Positions 26,827 through 35,633 of a stretch of DNA of 38,417 bases are shown here, in pieces. The translations under genes were made by a program, and so were the position numbers. Below the pieces are notes generated by a model. The model was not told the DNA's origin and did no database searches. It was given only the letters and a program-made list of their open reading frames with translations. Where the stretch lies: NCBI GenBank assembly GCA_029263395.1, contig JAJCXO010000172.1, positions 1-38,417 on the forward strand, in the 5' to 3' direction. Origin of the DNA: Acidobacteriota bacterium (GTDB lineage Bacteria; Acidobacteriota; Thermoanaerobaculia; Multivoradales; J023). Each line of letters starts with the position of its first letter. Position 1 is the first letter of the stretch.

Positions 26827-27243
26827 ATGACTTTCGAGCCTCAACATCTCGGCAAGACTTCCAACCAACCCGTGGACGAGGTTGATCTGATCCCGTGGAC
26901 GGGCGACCGGATCGTTGTCCGCCTGGACTGCGCCGAGCTCACTTCATTGTGTCCGGTCACCGGCCACCCAGATTTCGCGACGCTAGCGATCGACTATGTA
27001 CCCGACCAACATCTGGTGGAGACCAAGTCGATGAAGCTCTACCTGTGGCGTTATCGCGACCGTCCAACGTTCAACGAAGTCCTGGTAGACGAGCTCGCCA
27101 GCGATCTGTATCGACAAATTGCTCCCCGTTGGCTGCGGATCACCGGCTGTTTTCATGCCCGAGGCGGTATCGCGGTCACCGTCAGCGCAGAGCGCGGTGC
27201 GGCGAACGACCGTCCGAACTCAGCCGACCAGCGCTTCACGTAG
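26827..27243 (+). CDS. queF: NADPH-dependent 7-cyano-7-deazaguanine reductase QueF
   Basis: This 138-residue short-form QueF reduces preQ0 to preQ1 in queuosine biosynthesis. The catalytic Cys42 and Asp49 lie in LTSLCPVTGHPDF, with the seven-residue spacing of the Bacillus enzyme. The substrate-and-NADPH-binding motif is present as ETKSMKLYLWRYRDR. The length matches the unimodular (type I) class. No other queuosine gene is in the window. The 3' end overlaps the convergent histidine kinase by 24 bases. Confidence 0.95.
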   Translation: MTFEPQHLGKTSNQPVDEVDLIPWTGDRIVVRLDCAELTSLCPVTGHPDFATLAIDYVPDQHLVETKSMKLYLWRYRDRPTFNEVLVDELASDLYRQIAPRWLRITGCFHARGGIAVTVSAERGAANDRPNSADQRFT

Positions 27244-29544
27244 GGCGACAATCGCCCGCTGCGCTTCTTCTTCGACTTGCTCGTACAGCGTTGAGACTCC
27301 GGCCAAGTCGTCGACCAGGGCACGCTCCTCGACCTCGGCACAAACTGCCATTAAGGCGTTGGCGCCAACAGTACCGGACGTTCCCTTGAGATTGTGGGTC
27401 GTCATGGCTATCGCAGCGGCATCCTCGGCTTCGATGTCCCGCCGCAACTCTTCAACCAATTCCGGAATCCGATCGAGGAAGACCTCACCCAATCGCGGCA
27501 ACAATCGATCGTCATCGCCCATCGTCTCGAGCCTTCGTAGCGACTCGATCGTCGCCGCATCGAGGACCCGGGACCACTCTTCCGGTGACGACTCTTCCGG
27601 TGACGACGGCCCGGATGCTTCCACTACGGTCGCAGCCGACGCACTCGCGACCGACGATGGCGGCGACACCTGATCGAACCAGCGGATCAGGACGTCTTGC
27701 AGTTCCGCCTCGCGAAACGGCTTGGCGAGGTAATCGTCCATGCCGGCAGCCAGGCATCGATCCCGGTCGCCTTTCATCGCATGAGCGGTCACCGCAACGA
27801 TCGTCAGCCGGTCAACCGTTTCGCTAGCCCGAATTCGACGTGCGGTCTCGTAGCCATCGAGAGTCGGCATCTGGCAATCTAACAGCAATAGATCGTAAGG
27901 CCTCTTGGCCAATGCTTCGAAAACTTCGGCACCACTTTCGACCAAGTCACAAGGTATCCCGAGTGCCTGCAATTGAAGCTTCATGACCAGTCGATTGACT
28001 TCGTTGTCATCCGCTACCAACACACGAACGTTCAGCGAATCGAGCTCCCGGGAGCCTACCGGGAGCCTAGCCTCAAGGCTTCGGCCGATACTCGAGGGCA
28101 AAAAAGCTCCCGGAGAACCCACCCTACTGCGATAAGCCAACTGACTCGGCTCCTCATCCGTCGCAGCTGATTCTTCGACTTCGGGCAGCGGCAACACGAC
28201 CGTGAACGTCGTGCCAATTCCCACCACGCTATCGAGTTCGATCGTTCCCGACATGAGCTCGACCAATTGTCGACTGATCGCGAGACCAAGACCGGTGCCA
28301 CCAAACCGACGCGCCGTCGAGGAAGTCGCCTGCGCGAAGGGCTCAAACAGATGACTTGCGTCCTCTGGACTAATGCCGATACCGGTATCCTGAACCTGGA
28401 AACTGATCTTTCCTTCGTCACCGAGACCCACCACCAACGTCACTCCCCCAACATCGGTGAATTTGACAGCATTGCTGACTAGGTTGAGCAGCACCTGCTG
28501 TATTCGACCTGGATCTCCTCGTACCCATTGCGGGACCTGAGTACTACGATCGAGGATGAACTGCGTCCCCTTGGCCTCGGTTCGCGGCGCGATGAGCTCT
28601 GTGATGTGATCGAGCAGGGAGGTGAGGGAGAAAGTGACCTCTTCGATCTCCAACTTGTCGGCCTCGACCTTCGATAAATCGAGGATGTCGTCGATCAGCT
28701 GCAACAGGCTCTCGGCGGAGATTTCGATCGTGCGTGCATAGTCTGCCGCCTCGGCCGAGAGCTCGGTTTTCATTTGCAGGCGGTTGACTCCGATGATGGC
28801 GTTCATCGGGGTCCTAATCTCGTGGCTCATATTGGCCAGAAACTGACTCTTGGCCACACTCGCCGCTTGCGCTTTCTGCTTCTCTTCCCGCAGCTGAGAC
28901 GATTTCTTCTCGAGATCACCAATCAACGACCGAGCCAGGCGCACCGCCTTGGCGGTGGCCCGGTGGTAACGATCCGCGGTGCTGGCTACTGCGACCAGGT
29001 AAAGATTGATCCCGGCGATCACACCAGTCTTGAACCAGGCCACCCCCCAGGCGACGTCGCGCCCCGGAACCAGCTCGAGGCCAACCATCAACGACAGATA
29101 GAACACAACCGACAACCCACCGAAGAACAGTGTCCGTCGTCGACCAATCGCCGATTGGTCTGCCGCCCGCAACATCATGAAGAAGAACAGCAGACTGTGC
29201 TCACCACCGGTAGCGTAGATGATGCCCAAGGCCACAAACCCATCGGTCGTCAGGAAGATATCTCCCAAGTTGACCCAACGGATCCGGTCGTACAGCTTCA
29301 CCAAAAAGAACCAGCTGACCAGTACGTAAATCGCGGTCGCGACCGTCACCATTTGCAGCGCCCAAGCCAGCGCAGGATCGGGTAGGAAGACTGCCTGGTG
29401 AGCCCACGCGGCAGCCAGGAACATCGCCTTACCGACGACGCGTAGAGGCGGCGAGCGAACCGTGTGGAATCGCTTCAGACGCACCGCTCTGTCGCGTTCG
29501 ATCGCCTCCGGATCGAGCAGGACGCCAGCTATGCCACGATCCAT
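27220..29544 (-). CDS. Hybrid sensor histidine kinase with REC and Hpt domains
   Basis: This 774-residue membrane sensor runs a phosphorelay in one chain. About five or six N-terminal membrane helices (about 35-190) carry no recognisable ligand domain. A short coil leads to HisKA with His241 in NMSHEIRTPMNAIIG, then HATPase_c with N-box LNLVSNAVKF and G-boxes DTGIGIS and GGTGLGL. A receiver follows with acceptor Asp556 in LLLLDCQMP, then a flexible Ser/Glu/Pro segment with two SSPEE repeats, and an Hpt domain with His717 in THNLKG. A separate response regulator would be the final acceptor, but none is adjacent, so the output is unknown. The ATG at 29544 is preferred over a TTG seven codons earlier; neither has a strong ribosome binding site. 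Confidence 0.93.
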   Translation of the reverse strand: MDRGIAGVLLDPEAIERDRAVRLKRFHTVRSPPLRVVGKAMFLAAAWAHQAVFLPDPALAWALQMVTVATAIYVLVSWFFLVKLYDRIRWVNLGDIFLTTDGFVALGIIYATGGEHSLLFFFMMLRAADQSAIGRRRTLFFGGLSVVFYLSLMVGLELVPGRDVAWGVAWFKTGVIAGINLYLVAVASTADRYHRATAKAVRLARSLIGDLEKKSSQLREEKQKAQAASVAKSQFLANMSHEIRTPMNAIIGVNRLQMKTELSAEAADYARTIEISAESLLQLIDDILDLSKVEADKLEIEEVTFSLTSLLDHITELIAPRTEAKGTQFILDRSTQVPQWVRGDPGRIQQVLLNLVSNAVKFTDVGGVTLVVGLGDEGKISFQVQDTGIGISPEDASHLFEPFAQATSSTARRFGGTGLGLAISRQLVELMSGTIELDSVVGIGTTFTVVLPLPEVEESAATDEEPSQLAYRSRVGSPGAFLPSSIGRSLEARLPVGSRELDSLNVRVLVADDNEVNRLVMKLQLQALGIPCDLVESGAEVFEALAKRPYDLLLLDCQMPTLDGYETARRIRASETVDRLTIVAVTAHAMKGDRDRCLAAGMDDYLAKPFREAELQDVLIRWFDQVSPPSSVASASAATVVEASGPSSPEESSPEEWSRVLDAATIESLRRLETMGDDDRLLPRLGEVFLDRIPELVEELRRDIEAEDAAAIAMTTHNLKGTSGTVGANALMAVCAEVEERALVDDLAGVSTLYEQVEEEAQRAIVALREALVG

Positions 29545-29642
29545 GGCTTCTAAACGTTCAGGCAACGGTCACGAATGCCCAAATTGATCTGCGCGCTGCG
29601 CTGCGCATCGATTTCTCCGCACTCAACCTCTCCGAAGTGCGG

Positions 29643-29702
29643 GCTTTGCCTCCGTGACACACGATTCGGCATCTCCTTCTCGCTCCCTCTTGGAGGCAAA
29701 GC
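29643..29702. repeat. 11-bp perfect inverted repeat in the gap before the kinase gene
   Basis: GCTTTGCCTCC (29643-29653) and GGAGGCAAAGC (29692-29702) are exact complements around a 38-base centre. A smaller stem, CCGCACT with AGTGCGG, lies just to its left (about 29617-29642). The gap from 29545 to 29842 holds no believable gene. The structures sit between the end of the FAD oxidoreductase and the kinase start, where a terminator or leader structure would be expected. Confidence 0.55.
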
Positions 29703-29842
29703 GTAACACGCAAACTCAGATCCGGGGACCCGCTAGGGCTTTTCAGAAGTTTGTCGCGCAGACCAGGAATCAAACCTTCCGCGATGCTACGAAACCGCGT
29801 CGAATTCGACCAGGGACTGCCGAATCGGCCTTCGACAAGCAT

Positions 29843-31528
29843 CTACGACAAAGAGGTTCCAAAAGGCAGACCGAGCTCACTCATCAAGTCTTCGGCGGCC
29901 CGAACCCCCTGGTACTGTGCTTCTTCGAACAGCGAGAGACCACTCATATCGGAATGAGCAAACCGAATGGCTCCTAAGGGCTCAGCGGCCCGTCGGCGGA
30001 CGTTGCTCCAGAAAAAACCGGGGACCGGGCGAATCATGGCATGCCCCAACAGCATGACGTCGAGATGCTCGACCAGGGCGTGGATATTCGGATGCGCCAA
30101 CGCCAGGTCGGCCAGAATCCTCTCGGCCCACTCTGGCCACCCGCGATCGAGCATCTGCTGGCGAGCAACCGCCGGATCGGCATCGGTCAACGGCAAGTAA
30201 TACGTCAGTACGCTGCGCCCCGGGGCGATTTGCAGGTTCTGATGGGTCGACACCACGTAGCCCAACGACCGACTGTGGTAGATCACATTGTCCCAAGCGG
30301 CACCGGGCGGCAGCCGACGGACAGTAAGGTTGGCAACCACCCACGGACTGTAGGTAAACCGTTCGATTCCAGGCAGGTTGTAGTCGGCGATCAGATACGG
30401 CACTGCAAAACGCGGCACGGCACAGATCAGATGTCGAGCTCTGATGCGCTCCACGGTTTCGCTGCGGGCATCGAATACATCCACCTCCACACCCTCGGAG
30501 CGGCTACCCTCGGTGGTCCCCGGAACGATGCGGTAAACCAGTTGGCCGGTTCGCAACCGATCCCCAAGGCGGGCGCTGAGATGACGCACGATGCGCCCGT
30601 TACCTTCCGGCCAAGTTAGATACTCCACCTCTTCCGCTCGCGAGCAGAAGTAATGCCACCCCGCCCACGCCGAGGTTGTATCCAAGTTACACCCATAGTC
30701 GTCGCGGCAGCAGTAGTCGACATACCAACGCAGGCGTTCGGATCGCCAGCCGGCACGATCAAAATATTGGCGCATGGTGAGGGTGTCGAGCTCACGCAAC
30801 TCCGGATCATCACTCGACAATGCCGTCGGTAAGGCGAACCCACGGCGTCCATCAGCATCGCGCCAATTACGGAAGACCGCCATCTGACGCTCGAAGGCCT
30901 CGAGCTCAGCAACCTCCGAGGCATCCACCGTATCCAGTATCAAGTCTCTCGCCGAGACGCCGTCTCGCCAGCCATCGTCGAGCAGAATTCGCTCGTGGGG
31001 CGCATGACAGAGGTGTCGAGGGTCGTAAATTGGCGTACCGTCGGCTTGCTCGTCGACCACCATCTTCATTTCCGCCAACAGCTCGCGTACCGCCGTCGAC
31101 TCGGCCGTCGGCAACGGCAAATAGTGGGCACCCCAAGGAAAGCGCGAGACCTCGTTTTCTCCCCAACGCGAGTTGCCACCCGCGGTGTCTTCGAGTTCCA
31201 GCACTTCGAAGTCACCAAAACCGCTCCCCAACAGCTTCCAGCCAGCGGACAGCCCGGCAATGCCGCCGCCGACGATCAGCACCGGAACGTCGCGGCGACG
31301 CTGTGGCTCGGGTAACCCACCCTGGCGCAAGCGGTGCCCAAGCCGATGATTGGCTCCGACGATCGAACCGCCGATACCGCTCAAGTCTACTTCCGTGCCA
31401 AGGCTACCGGGGGCCCGTGGCCGGGACGGACAACCGAGCGCCCAACCCGCAACCAGCCCGGACGTCCAGCGCAGCAATTGACGACGGCTCGAGCCGCGAG
31501 TCGGTCGGCGGTCTCGCGCCTCGCTCAC
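29843..31528 (-). CDS. Tat-exported FAD-dependent amine-oxidase-like oxidoreductase
   Basis: This 561-residue flavoenzyme has a Rossmann FAD motif (VLIVGGGIAGLSAGWKLL, near 82-99) followed by LELEDTAGGNSRWGEN and the FPWGAHYLPLP segment, which places it in the amine oxidase/protoporphyrinogen-oxidase-like group. The N-terminus carries a twin-arginine signal (SSRRQLLRW, Arg15-Arg16) and a hydrophobic stretch ending in Cys33, a weak lipobox. Folded export with FAD is therefore predicted. The GTG at 31528 overlaps the stop of the upstream aminopropyltransferase by four bases (GTGA), so the two are co-translated. This suggests its substrate is an amine made or handled by that enzyme, which is inference. 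Other amine or pyrrole oxidation chemistry cannot be excluded. Confidence 0.85.
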   Translation of the reverse strand: MSEARDRRPTRGSSRRQLLRWTSGLVAGWALGCPSRPRAPGSLGTEVDLSGIGGSIVGANHRLGHRLRQGGLPEPQRRRDVPVLIVGGGIAGLSAGWKLLGSGFGDFEVLELEDTAGGNSRWGENEVSRFPWGAHYLPLPTAESTAVRELLAEMKMVVDEQADGTPIYDPRHLCHAPHERILLDDGWRDGVSARDLILDTVDASEVAELEAFERQMAVFRNWRDADGRRGFALPTALSSDDPELRELDTLTMRQYFDRAGWRSERLRWYVDYCCRDDYGCNLDTTSAWAGWHYFCSRAEEVEYLTWPEGNGRIVRHLSARLGDRLRTGQLVYRIVPGTTEGSRSEGVEVDVFDARSETVERIRARHLICAVPRFAVPYLIADYNLPGIERFTYSPWVVANLTVRRLPPGAAWDNVIYHSRSLGYVVSTHQNLQIAPGRSVLTYYLPLTDADPAVARQQMLDRGWPEWAERILADLALAHPNIHALVEHLDVMLLGHAMIRPVPGFFWSNVRRRAAEPLGAIRFAHSDMSGLSLFEEAQYQGVRAAEDLMSELGLPFGTSLS

Positions 31529-33069
31529 GACCCGAACCGTCGCGTGTATTGGCCCCAACCCTGCTCGTAATATCGCACCAGGATCTGATTGTTGAGCTGA
31601 TTAGCCTCGACCGAGAGGGGCATCATGTCGGTTGGAAATTCGAACAGCGACGGCAACAGGGACGGCGCAAGAAAACGCAGCCCCGGCGGCAAACGCGTCG
31701 GCATGCGAAACGGTTCACGGGACGCCAGGGTAAATCCCCACTCGCCGAAGGTTGGCACCGGCGCATGGTAGGGCGTCGCGATCAACCCCACCGCTCGCAC
31801 GGTCTCGACGATGCACCAGAACGCACGGCGCGACAGTAGAGGTGAGGTGCTCTGGATCGCAATCAAACCGTCAGGCGCGAGATGATTGATCAATCGGCGG
31901 TAGAAGGTCCGAGTGTAGAGCTTGCCGACGGAGTAGCTCGTCGGATCTGGGAAATCGACCACGATAAAGTCATAACTCTCGGCATGGTCCTGCAACCAGA
32001 CGAAGGCGTCGATATTGTGGACCGTCACCCGCGGCGAGCGCAGGGCATGGTCGTTGAGCGACGCCAACGTTTGGTGGTCGCGAAAGCTCTCGGTCATCAC
32101 TGGATCGAGGTCCACCAAGGTGATCTCCTCGACACGCTCGTCTTTGAGCAGCTCGCGCACTGCAAGGCCGTCACCGCCGCCCAACACTAGGCAGCGCCGC
32201 GGTGCCTCGACCGCCGCCAACCCGGGGTGGACCAAGGCCTCATGGTAGCGGTACTCATCGAGGGAGGAAAATTGCAGCTCACCATTGAGGTAGAGCCGAA
32301 CTTCGTCCTCAGCGCGGGTTAAGACGATCCGCTGATAGGGCGAAGAACGAGCGTAGATGATCGGTTCCTTGTACAACCGACGCTCGGAGAAGCTCGCCAG
32401 CTCGGTCGAGAAGAAAACTCCGGCCAACAACAGCGCCAACGCCACATAAGCCTGGGCGAGGAGCCCTCGACTGCGATGTTCGCTGTAGAAGATGTGACAC
32501 GTCCAAATCGCAACCAACAGGTTGAGTGCCCCGAATACAAACGAGGTTCGCATCAGGCCAACCCGAGGTACCAGCCATAGTGGGAACAGTAGCGAGGCCG
32601 CCAACGCCCCGACGTAGTCGAGAGACAACACCTTGGAGATTAGGTCGCGCAGCGGAAAGCGCTCTTGCAGGATCCGGATCAACAGTGGGATTTCGAGACC
32701 AACCAGCACCCCGGTCACCATCACCCATCCGAACAACACCAAGCGGAATGCCTGCAACTCGGCAAAGGCGAAAAAGAACACCGCCGAGGAGACGCCGCCG
32801 ATCAGCCCGACCAGAATCTCGATCTGGATGAATCGCACTACCAGATCGTGCCGGAAGTAGCGCGACAAATAGGATCCCAGCCCCATCGCAGAGAGATAGA
32901 TTCCGATGATGATCGAAAACTGGGTAACACTGTCGCCCAGCAAATAGCTGGCGACTGTCCCGGCCAACAGCTCGTAGATCAGTCCGCAAGTGGCGATAGT
33001 GAAGACTGAGACGAGCAGCGCCAAAGTTTTCGCCCGGCCGTCCACCGGAGAAGTTGTGCTGGCGCTCAC
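31525..33069 (-). CDS. Membrane-bound aminopropyltransferase (spermidine synthase-like), copy 1
   Basis: This 514-residue protein joins an N-terminal membrane domain of about six or seven helices (residues 12-230) to a C-terminal spermidine synthase fold. The synthase domain shows the polyamine-site segment DEYRYHEALVHPGLA, the decarboxylated-SAM motif LVLGGGDGLAVREL near 295, LVDLDP, and the catalytic-Asp region VVDFPDPTSYSVGKLYTR. All expected catalytic residues appear present. The usual reaction transfers aminopropyl from decarboxylated SAM to putrescine or another amine. No SAM decarboxylase gene lies in the window. The GTG start has a weak ribosome binding site. The gene overlaps the FAD oxidoreductase and diverges from the DUF4178 arm. 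A second copy is at 35.5 kb. Confidence 0.92.
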   Translation of the reverse strand: MSASTTSPVDGRAKTLALLVSVFTIATCGLIYELLAGTVASYLLGDSVTQFSIIIGIYLSAMGLGSYLSRYFRHDLVVRFIQIEILVGLIGGVSSAVFFFAFAELQAFRLVLFGWVMVTGVLVGLEIPLLIRILQERFPLRDLISKVLSLDYVGALAASLLFPLWLVPRVGLMRTSFVFGALNLLVAIWTCHIFYSEHRSRGLLAQAYVALALLLAGVFFSTELASFSERRLYKEPIIYARSSPYQRIVLTRAEDEVRLYLNGELQFSSLDEYRYHEALVHPGLAAVEAPRRCLVLGGGDGLAVRELLKDERVEEITLVDLDPVMTESFRDHQTLASLNDHALRSPRVTVHNIDAFVWLQDHAESYDFIVVDFPDPTSYSVGKLYTRTFYRRLINHLAPDGLIAIQSTSPLLSRRAFWCIVETVRAVGLIATPYHAPVPTFGEWGFTLASREPFRMPTRLPPGLRFLAPSLLPSLFEFPTDMMPLSVEANQLNNQILVRYYEQGWGQYTRRFGS

Positions 33070-33181
33070 CGCTACAGGATAACAAACGACGCCCGGTTGG
33101 TGTCGATGATCGAGTTAGATTGCTGGGCGGTCCGATCTGTGTTATCAATCTTTCGGTACACTGACCACTCGGCAGGAATTT

Positions 33182-33751
33182 ATGGGCTTTCTAGATCGAT
33201 TTCGCAAAACCAAAACCGAGGCTGAGCCCGAGTTCGATCCATTGGCTGATTTGGTGCTCGCCAAGCTCAAGGTTGGTTACTTGCTGGACTACGACCTGAA
33301 AACCTGGAAAGTGACAGACTTCAGCCGTTACAGCTTCAACGGCGGGCGCACCGCCGAAGAGTGGGAGCTGACCGCGGGCAGCGATAAGCGGTACCTGGAA
33401 TGCTCCGAGCAAGGGGACACTTGGTCACTCTCGAAGACCATACCCCTAGGTGCTCTGAGCAGCCAGGGACCCGGTGGCGGTTTGCGTCAGCACATCCAGA
33501 AACACGGCGAGGCCCCCGAACAGCTGATCTACAAGGGAACAACCTACTACTTGGACGATTCAGCCGGCGGCGAGCTGATCCCAGGTGACGGCGGCGACCG
33601 CAAAGAGCTCATTCAGTGGGAATTCCTCGACGAGGACGAAGAACACTTCGTCTCGATCGTACAGTGGAGCGAAACCGAGCTCACCGCGGTGGCGGGCCAC
33701 TTCGTAGAGGAATTCCAATTCACCGACATCTTGCCGGGGGAGCCGACATGA
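33182..33751 (+). CDS. DUF4178 domain protein
   Basis: This 189-residue soluble protein matches the DUF4178 pattern (LADLVLAKLKVGYLLDYDLKTWKVTDFSRYSF, then an EEWEL strand and YLECSEQGD). The domain is predicted beta-rich, and its function is unproven. It is the first gene of the plus-strand arm. DUF4178 genes commonly sit beside DUF350 and membrane aminopropyltransferase genes, as here. The stop overlaps the next start as ATGA (33748-33751), so translation is coupled. The ATG at 33182 is preceded by AGGAATTT, with an acceptable spacing. Its short divergent region (33070-33181) must hold the promoters of both arms. Confidence 0.85.
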   Translation: MGFLDRFRKTKTEAEPEFDPLADLVLAKLKVGYLLDYDLKTWKVTDFSRYSFNGGRTAEEWELTAGSDKRYLECSEQGDTWSLSKTIPLGALSSQGPGGGLRQHIQKHGEAPEQLIYKGTTYYLDDSAGGELIPGDGGDRKELIQWEFLDEDEEHFVSIVQWSETELTAVAGHFVEEFQFTDILPGEPT

Positions 33752-34641
33752 GCCATAAACCCGCTGGATCGACTGGACGCCGACAACTGGCCGGAAGCCT
33801 GGCGATCGTCCTGGTTCTGGTTGCCGCCGTTTTGATCTCCGGCTGCTCGACACCCCCCGATCCACTGCAACGTTTGCATCGCCAGCTCGACACCTATCCT
33901 GAATACTCGGTGGTGCTGGCGGACATGGATATCAACGGCACCTTCTTCAAGACCTACCATCATCAGTTCACGATCGTGAAAGGTCAGCGAGTCGAAGGCG
34001 GCACCCGCACCAATGAAAACCCCAGCGGGACGTCTGGCAGTGAAACGTCTGGCAGTAATACGCCTGGCAGTGAAACGTCTGGTGCCGAGGAGACAGATCG
34101 CGAGACAGGTGCTGGAAATCCTGTCACCGAGGAAACAAACGGCGGCGACGGCTTGGTCTTCGAGACCGAAACGACGGGTTGGATCGAGGTCAGTCGCCAA
34201 TTCTTCGACAAGTACGAGCCACTACTGGGTATGGTGGTGCTGTCGAAAAACGATCAGGGCAACGTCGGCACGGAGAACTATCCTCCGGGTTATCAGTATG
34301 TCGGCAACAGACGTTACGGATCCTGGCGGACGGACAGCAGCGGCGGCTCTTTCTGGGAGTTCTACGGTAAGTACGCACTGTTCAGCCACCTGCTTGGCAG
34401 CTCGCGTCGACCGCTCTACCGATCAGACTACGATCTTTATCGCAACTCCCGCAGCTCTGGCAGACCCTACTTCGGGCCATCGAATAACTACGGTACCCGC
34501 GGCTCCTACACCAAAACGTCGAACCCGACGTTCTTCCAGCGCCAACAGGTCCGCCAGAGTTCCAAGAATCAGCGGTTCTCACAAAAGGTGAAAAGCCGCG
34601 CCAGCAGTTCCCGATCACGCAGCGGCGCACGCGGTAAGTAG
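33748..34641 (+). CDS. Lipoprotein of the DUF4178-DUF350 cluster
   Basis: This 297-residue lipoprotein has a clear signal (hydrophobic 14-31, lipobox LISGC, Cys33). After a conserved-looking N-terminal segment (LQRLHRQLDTYPEYSVVLADMDI) comes a Ser/Gly/Glu/Thr low-complexity linker (about 88-135), made partly of repeated 15-30-bp units encoding GSETSGS. Then a globular segment has aromatic repeats (WIEVSRQFFDKYEPLLGMVVLSK, and YPPGYQYVGNRRYGSW). The tail (about 225-297) is Arg/Ser/Tyr-rich and basic. I do not recognise the domain beyond its recurring genome position beside DUF4178 and DUF350. Its ATG overlaps the preceding stop by four bases, so expression is coupled to DUF4178. Confidence 0.8.
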   Translation: MSHKPAGSTGRRQLAGSLAIVLVLVAAVLISGCSTPPDPLQRLHRQLDTYPEYSVVLADMDINGTFFKTYHHQFTIVKGQRVEGGTRTNENPSGTSGSETSGSNTPGSETSGAEETDRETGAGNPVTEETNGGDGLVFETETTGWIEVSRQFFDKYEPLLGMVVLSKNDQGNVGTENYPPGYQYVGNRRYGSWRTDSSGGSFWEFYGKYALFSHLLGSSRRPLYRSDYDLYRNSRSSGRPYFGPSNNYGTRGSYTKTSNPTFFQRQQVRQSSKNQRFSQKVKSRASSSRSRSGARGK

Positions 34642-34659
34642 CAAAGGCCGGAGGTCAAC

Positions 34660-35517
34660 ATGTCCTACGAGCAAGCGGATATCTTCGTCACCGGCGTGAT
34701 TTACCTCGGGGCAATCCTCGTCCTGTTGTTGTTGGGCAAACTGGTCTACGACAAACGCCACCCCGGATTTGTGCTCGAGAAGGAACTCTTCGAGCGCGAC
34801 AACTTCGCGCTGTCGCTGGCGGTGGTCGGCTACTACCTGGGATTGGTCTTCGCTCTCGGCGGCGTCCTGGCGGGCGAAGGCGTCGATCTGACGACGGACC
34901 TGATCGACATCTTCTTGTACGGCGGCCTGGCGATTGTGCTGATCAATCTGTCGAGTATTCTCAACGACAAGATCATCTTGCCCAAATTCCGCAACGAGAA
35001 AGAGATCATCGACGACCGAAATGCCGGTACCGGCGCGGTGGAGGCCGGCAATCACATCGCCAACGGTCTGATCATTTCCGGCACGCTCAACGGCCACAAT
35101 GTCGATCTGGTGGTTGCGCTCGCCTTCTGGAGCCTGGGACAAGTCGCGCTGATTCTTGGCGGCATCGCCTACAACCGCCTGTCCTCCTTTGATCTGCACG
35201 ACGAGATCGAACGCGACAACGTAGCGGTTGGCGTCGCTTTTGCCGGTGTCCTCGTCGGGCTTGGCAATCTCGTCCGCCTCAGCGTCACCGGCGACTTCAT
35301 CGACTGGCAAACCAGCCTCACCGACTTTGGGTTTTTCCTGCTGATGGGCGTGGTACTGCTGCCGGTGGTCCGCATCTTGACCGACAAGCTGCTGGTACCC
35401 GGTGCCACACTGACCGATGAAATGGTGAATCAAGAGCACCCCAACGTCGGCGCTGGCGTGCTCGAGGCGGCGTCTTACCTCGCAGCGTCGATGCTCATCG
35501 GCTGGGCGATGTTCTGA
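34660..35517 (+). CDS. DUF350 family membrane protein, duplicated
   Basis: This 285-residue integral membrane protein contains two DUF350 repeats (about 1-135 and 145-285), each with three or four helices. Each repeat carries the ERDNxA motif at the membrane edge (FERDNFALSLAVVGYYLG and IERDNVAVGVAFAGVLVG), the feature shared across the family. A DUF350 gene, Rv2600, also precedes the membrane spermidine synthase gene speE in Mycobacterium tuberculosis, as I recall. The role is unproven; transport or anchoring of a polyamine-modified substrate is one possibility. GGAGG lies eight bases upstream of the ATG at 34660. The gene lies 18 bases after the lipoprotein stop and 11 bases before the next synthase, so it is a middle gene of this operon. 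Confidence 0.9.
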   Translation: MSYEQADIFVTGVIYLGAILVLLLLGKLVYDKRHPGFVLEKELFERDNFALSLAVVGYYLGLVFALGGVLAGEGVDLTTDLIDIFLYGGLAIVLINLSSILNDKIILPKFRNEKEIIDDRNAGTGAVEAGNHIANGLIISGTLNGHNVDLVVALAFWSLGQVALILGGIAYNRLSSFDLHDEIERDNVAVGVAFAGVLVGLGNLVRLSVTGDFIDWQTSLTDFGFFLLMGVVLLPVVRILTDKLLVPGATLTDEMVNQEHPNVGAGVLEAASYLAASMLIGWAMF

Positions 35518-35525
35518 GTCGGCAG

Positions 35526-35633
35526 ACCGTGTCCCAAGAGCAGGCCCTGTCCCCAGGGCAGACTGTGTCCCAAGAGCAGACTGTGTCCTCAGGGCAGACC
35601 GTGTCCCAAGAGCAGACTGTGTCCCCAGGGCCG
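35526..35633 (+). repeat. Six 18-bp tandem repeats spanning a start codon
   Basis: Six consecutive 18-bp units (35526, 35544, 35562, 35580, 35598, 35616) alternate ACTGTGTCCCAAGAGCAG and ACTGTGTCCCCAGGGCAG forms, so the higher-order period is 36 bp. They encode alternating SQEQTV and SPGQTV at the N-terminus of the downstream synthase. In-frame GTG codons occur at 35529, 35565, 35583, 35601 and 35619, so a unit change adds or removes six residues and one possible start without breaking the frame. Confidence 0.85.

Noticed and set aside
29558-29842. A 94-residue minus-strand frame between the FAD oxidoreductase and the kinase
   Set aside because: It is Ser/Arg-rich with no motif or ribosome binding site, and it crosses the inverted repeats.
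30820-31839. A 339-residue plus-strand frame across the FAD oxidoreductase and synthase
   Set aside because: It is antisense to two genes with intact motifs, and its Arg/Pro/Ser composition is typical of shadow frames in GC-rich DNA.
34615-35439. A 274-residue minus-strand open frame across the DUF350 gene
   Set aside because: It is the antisense shadow of a membrane protein with recognisable ERDNxA motifs and a good ribosome binding site.
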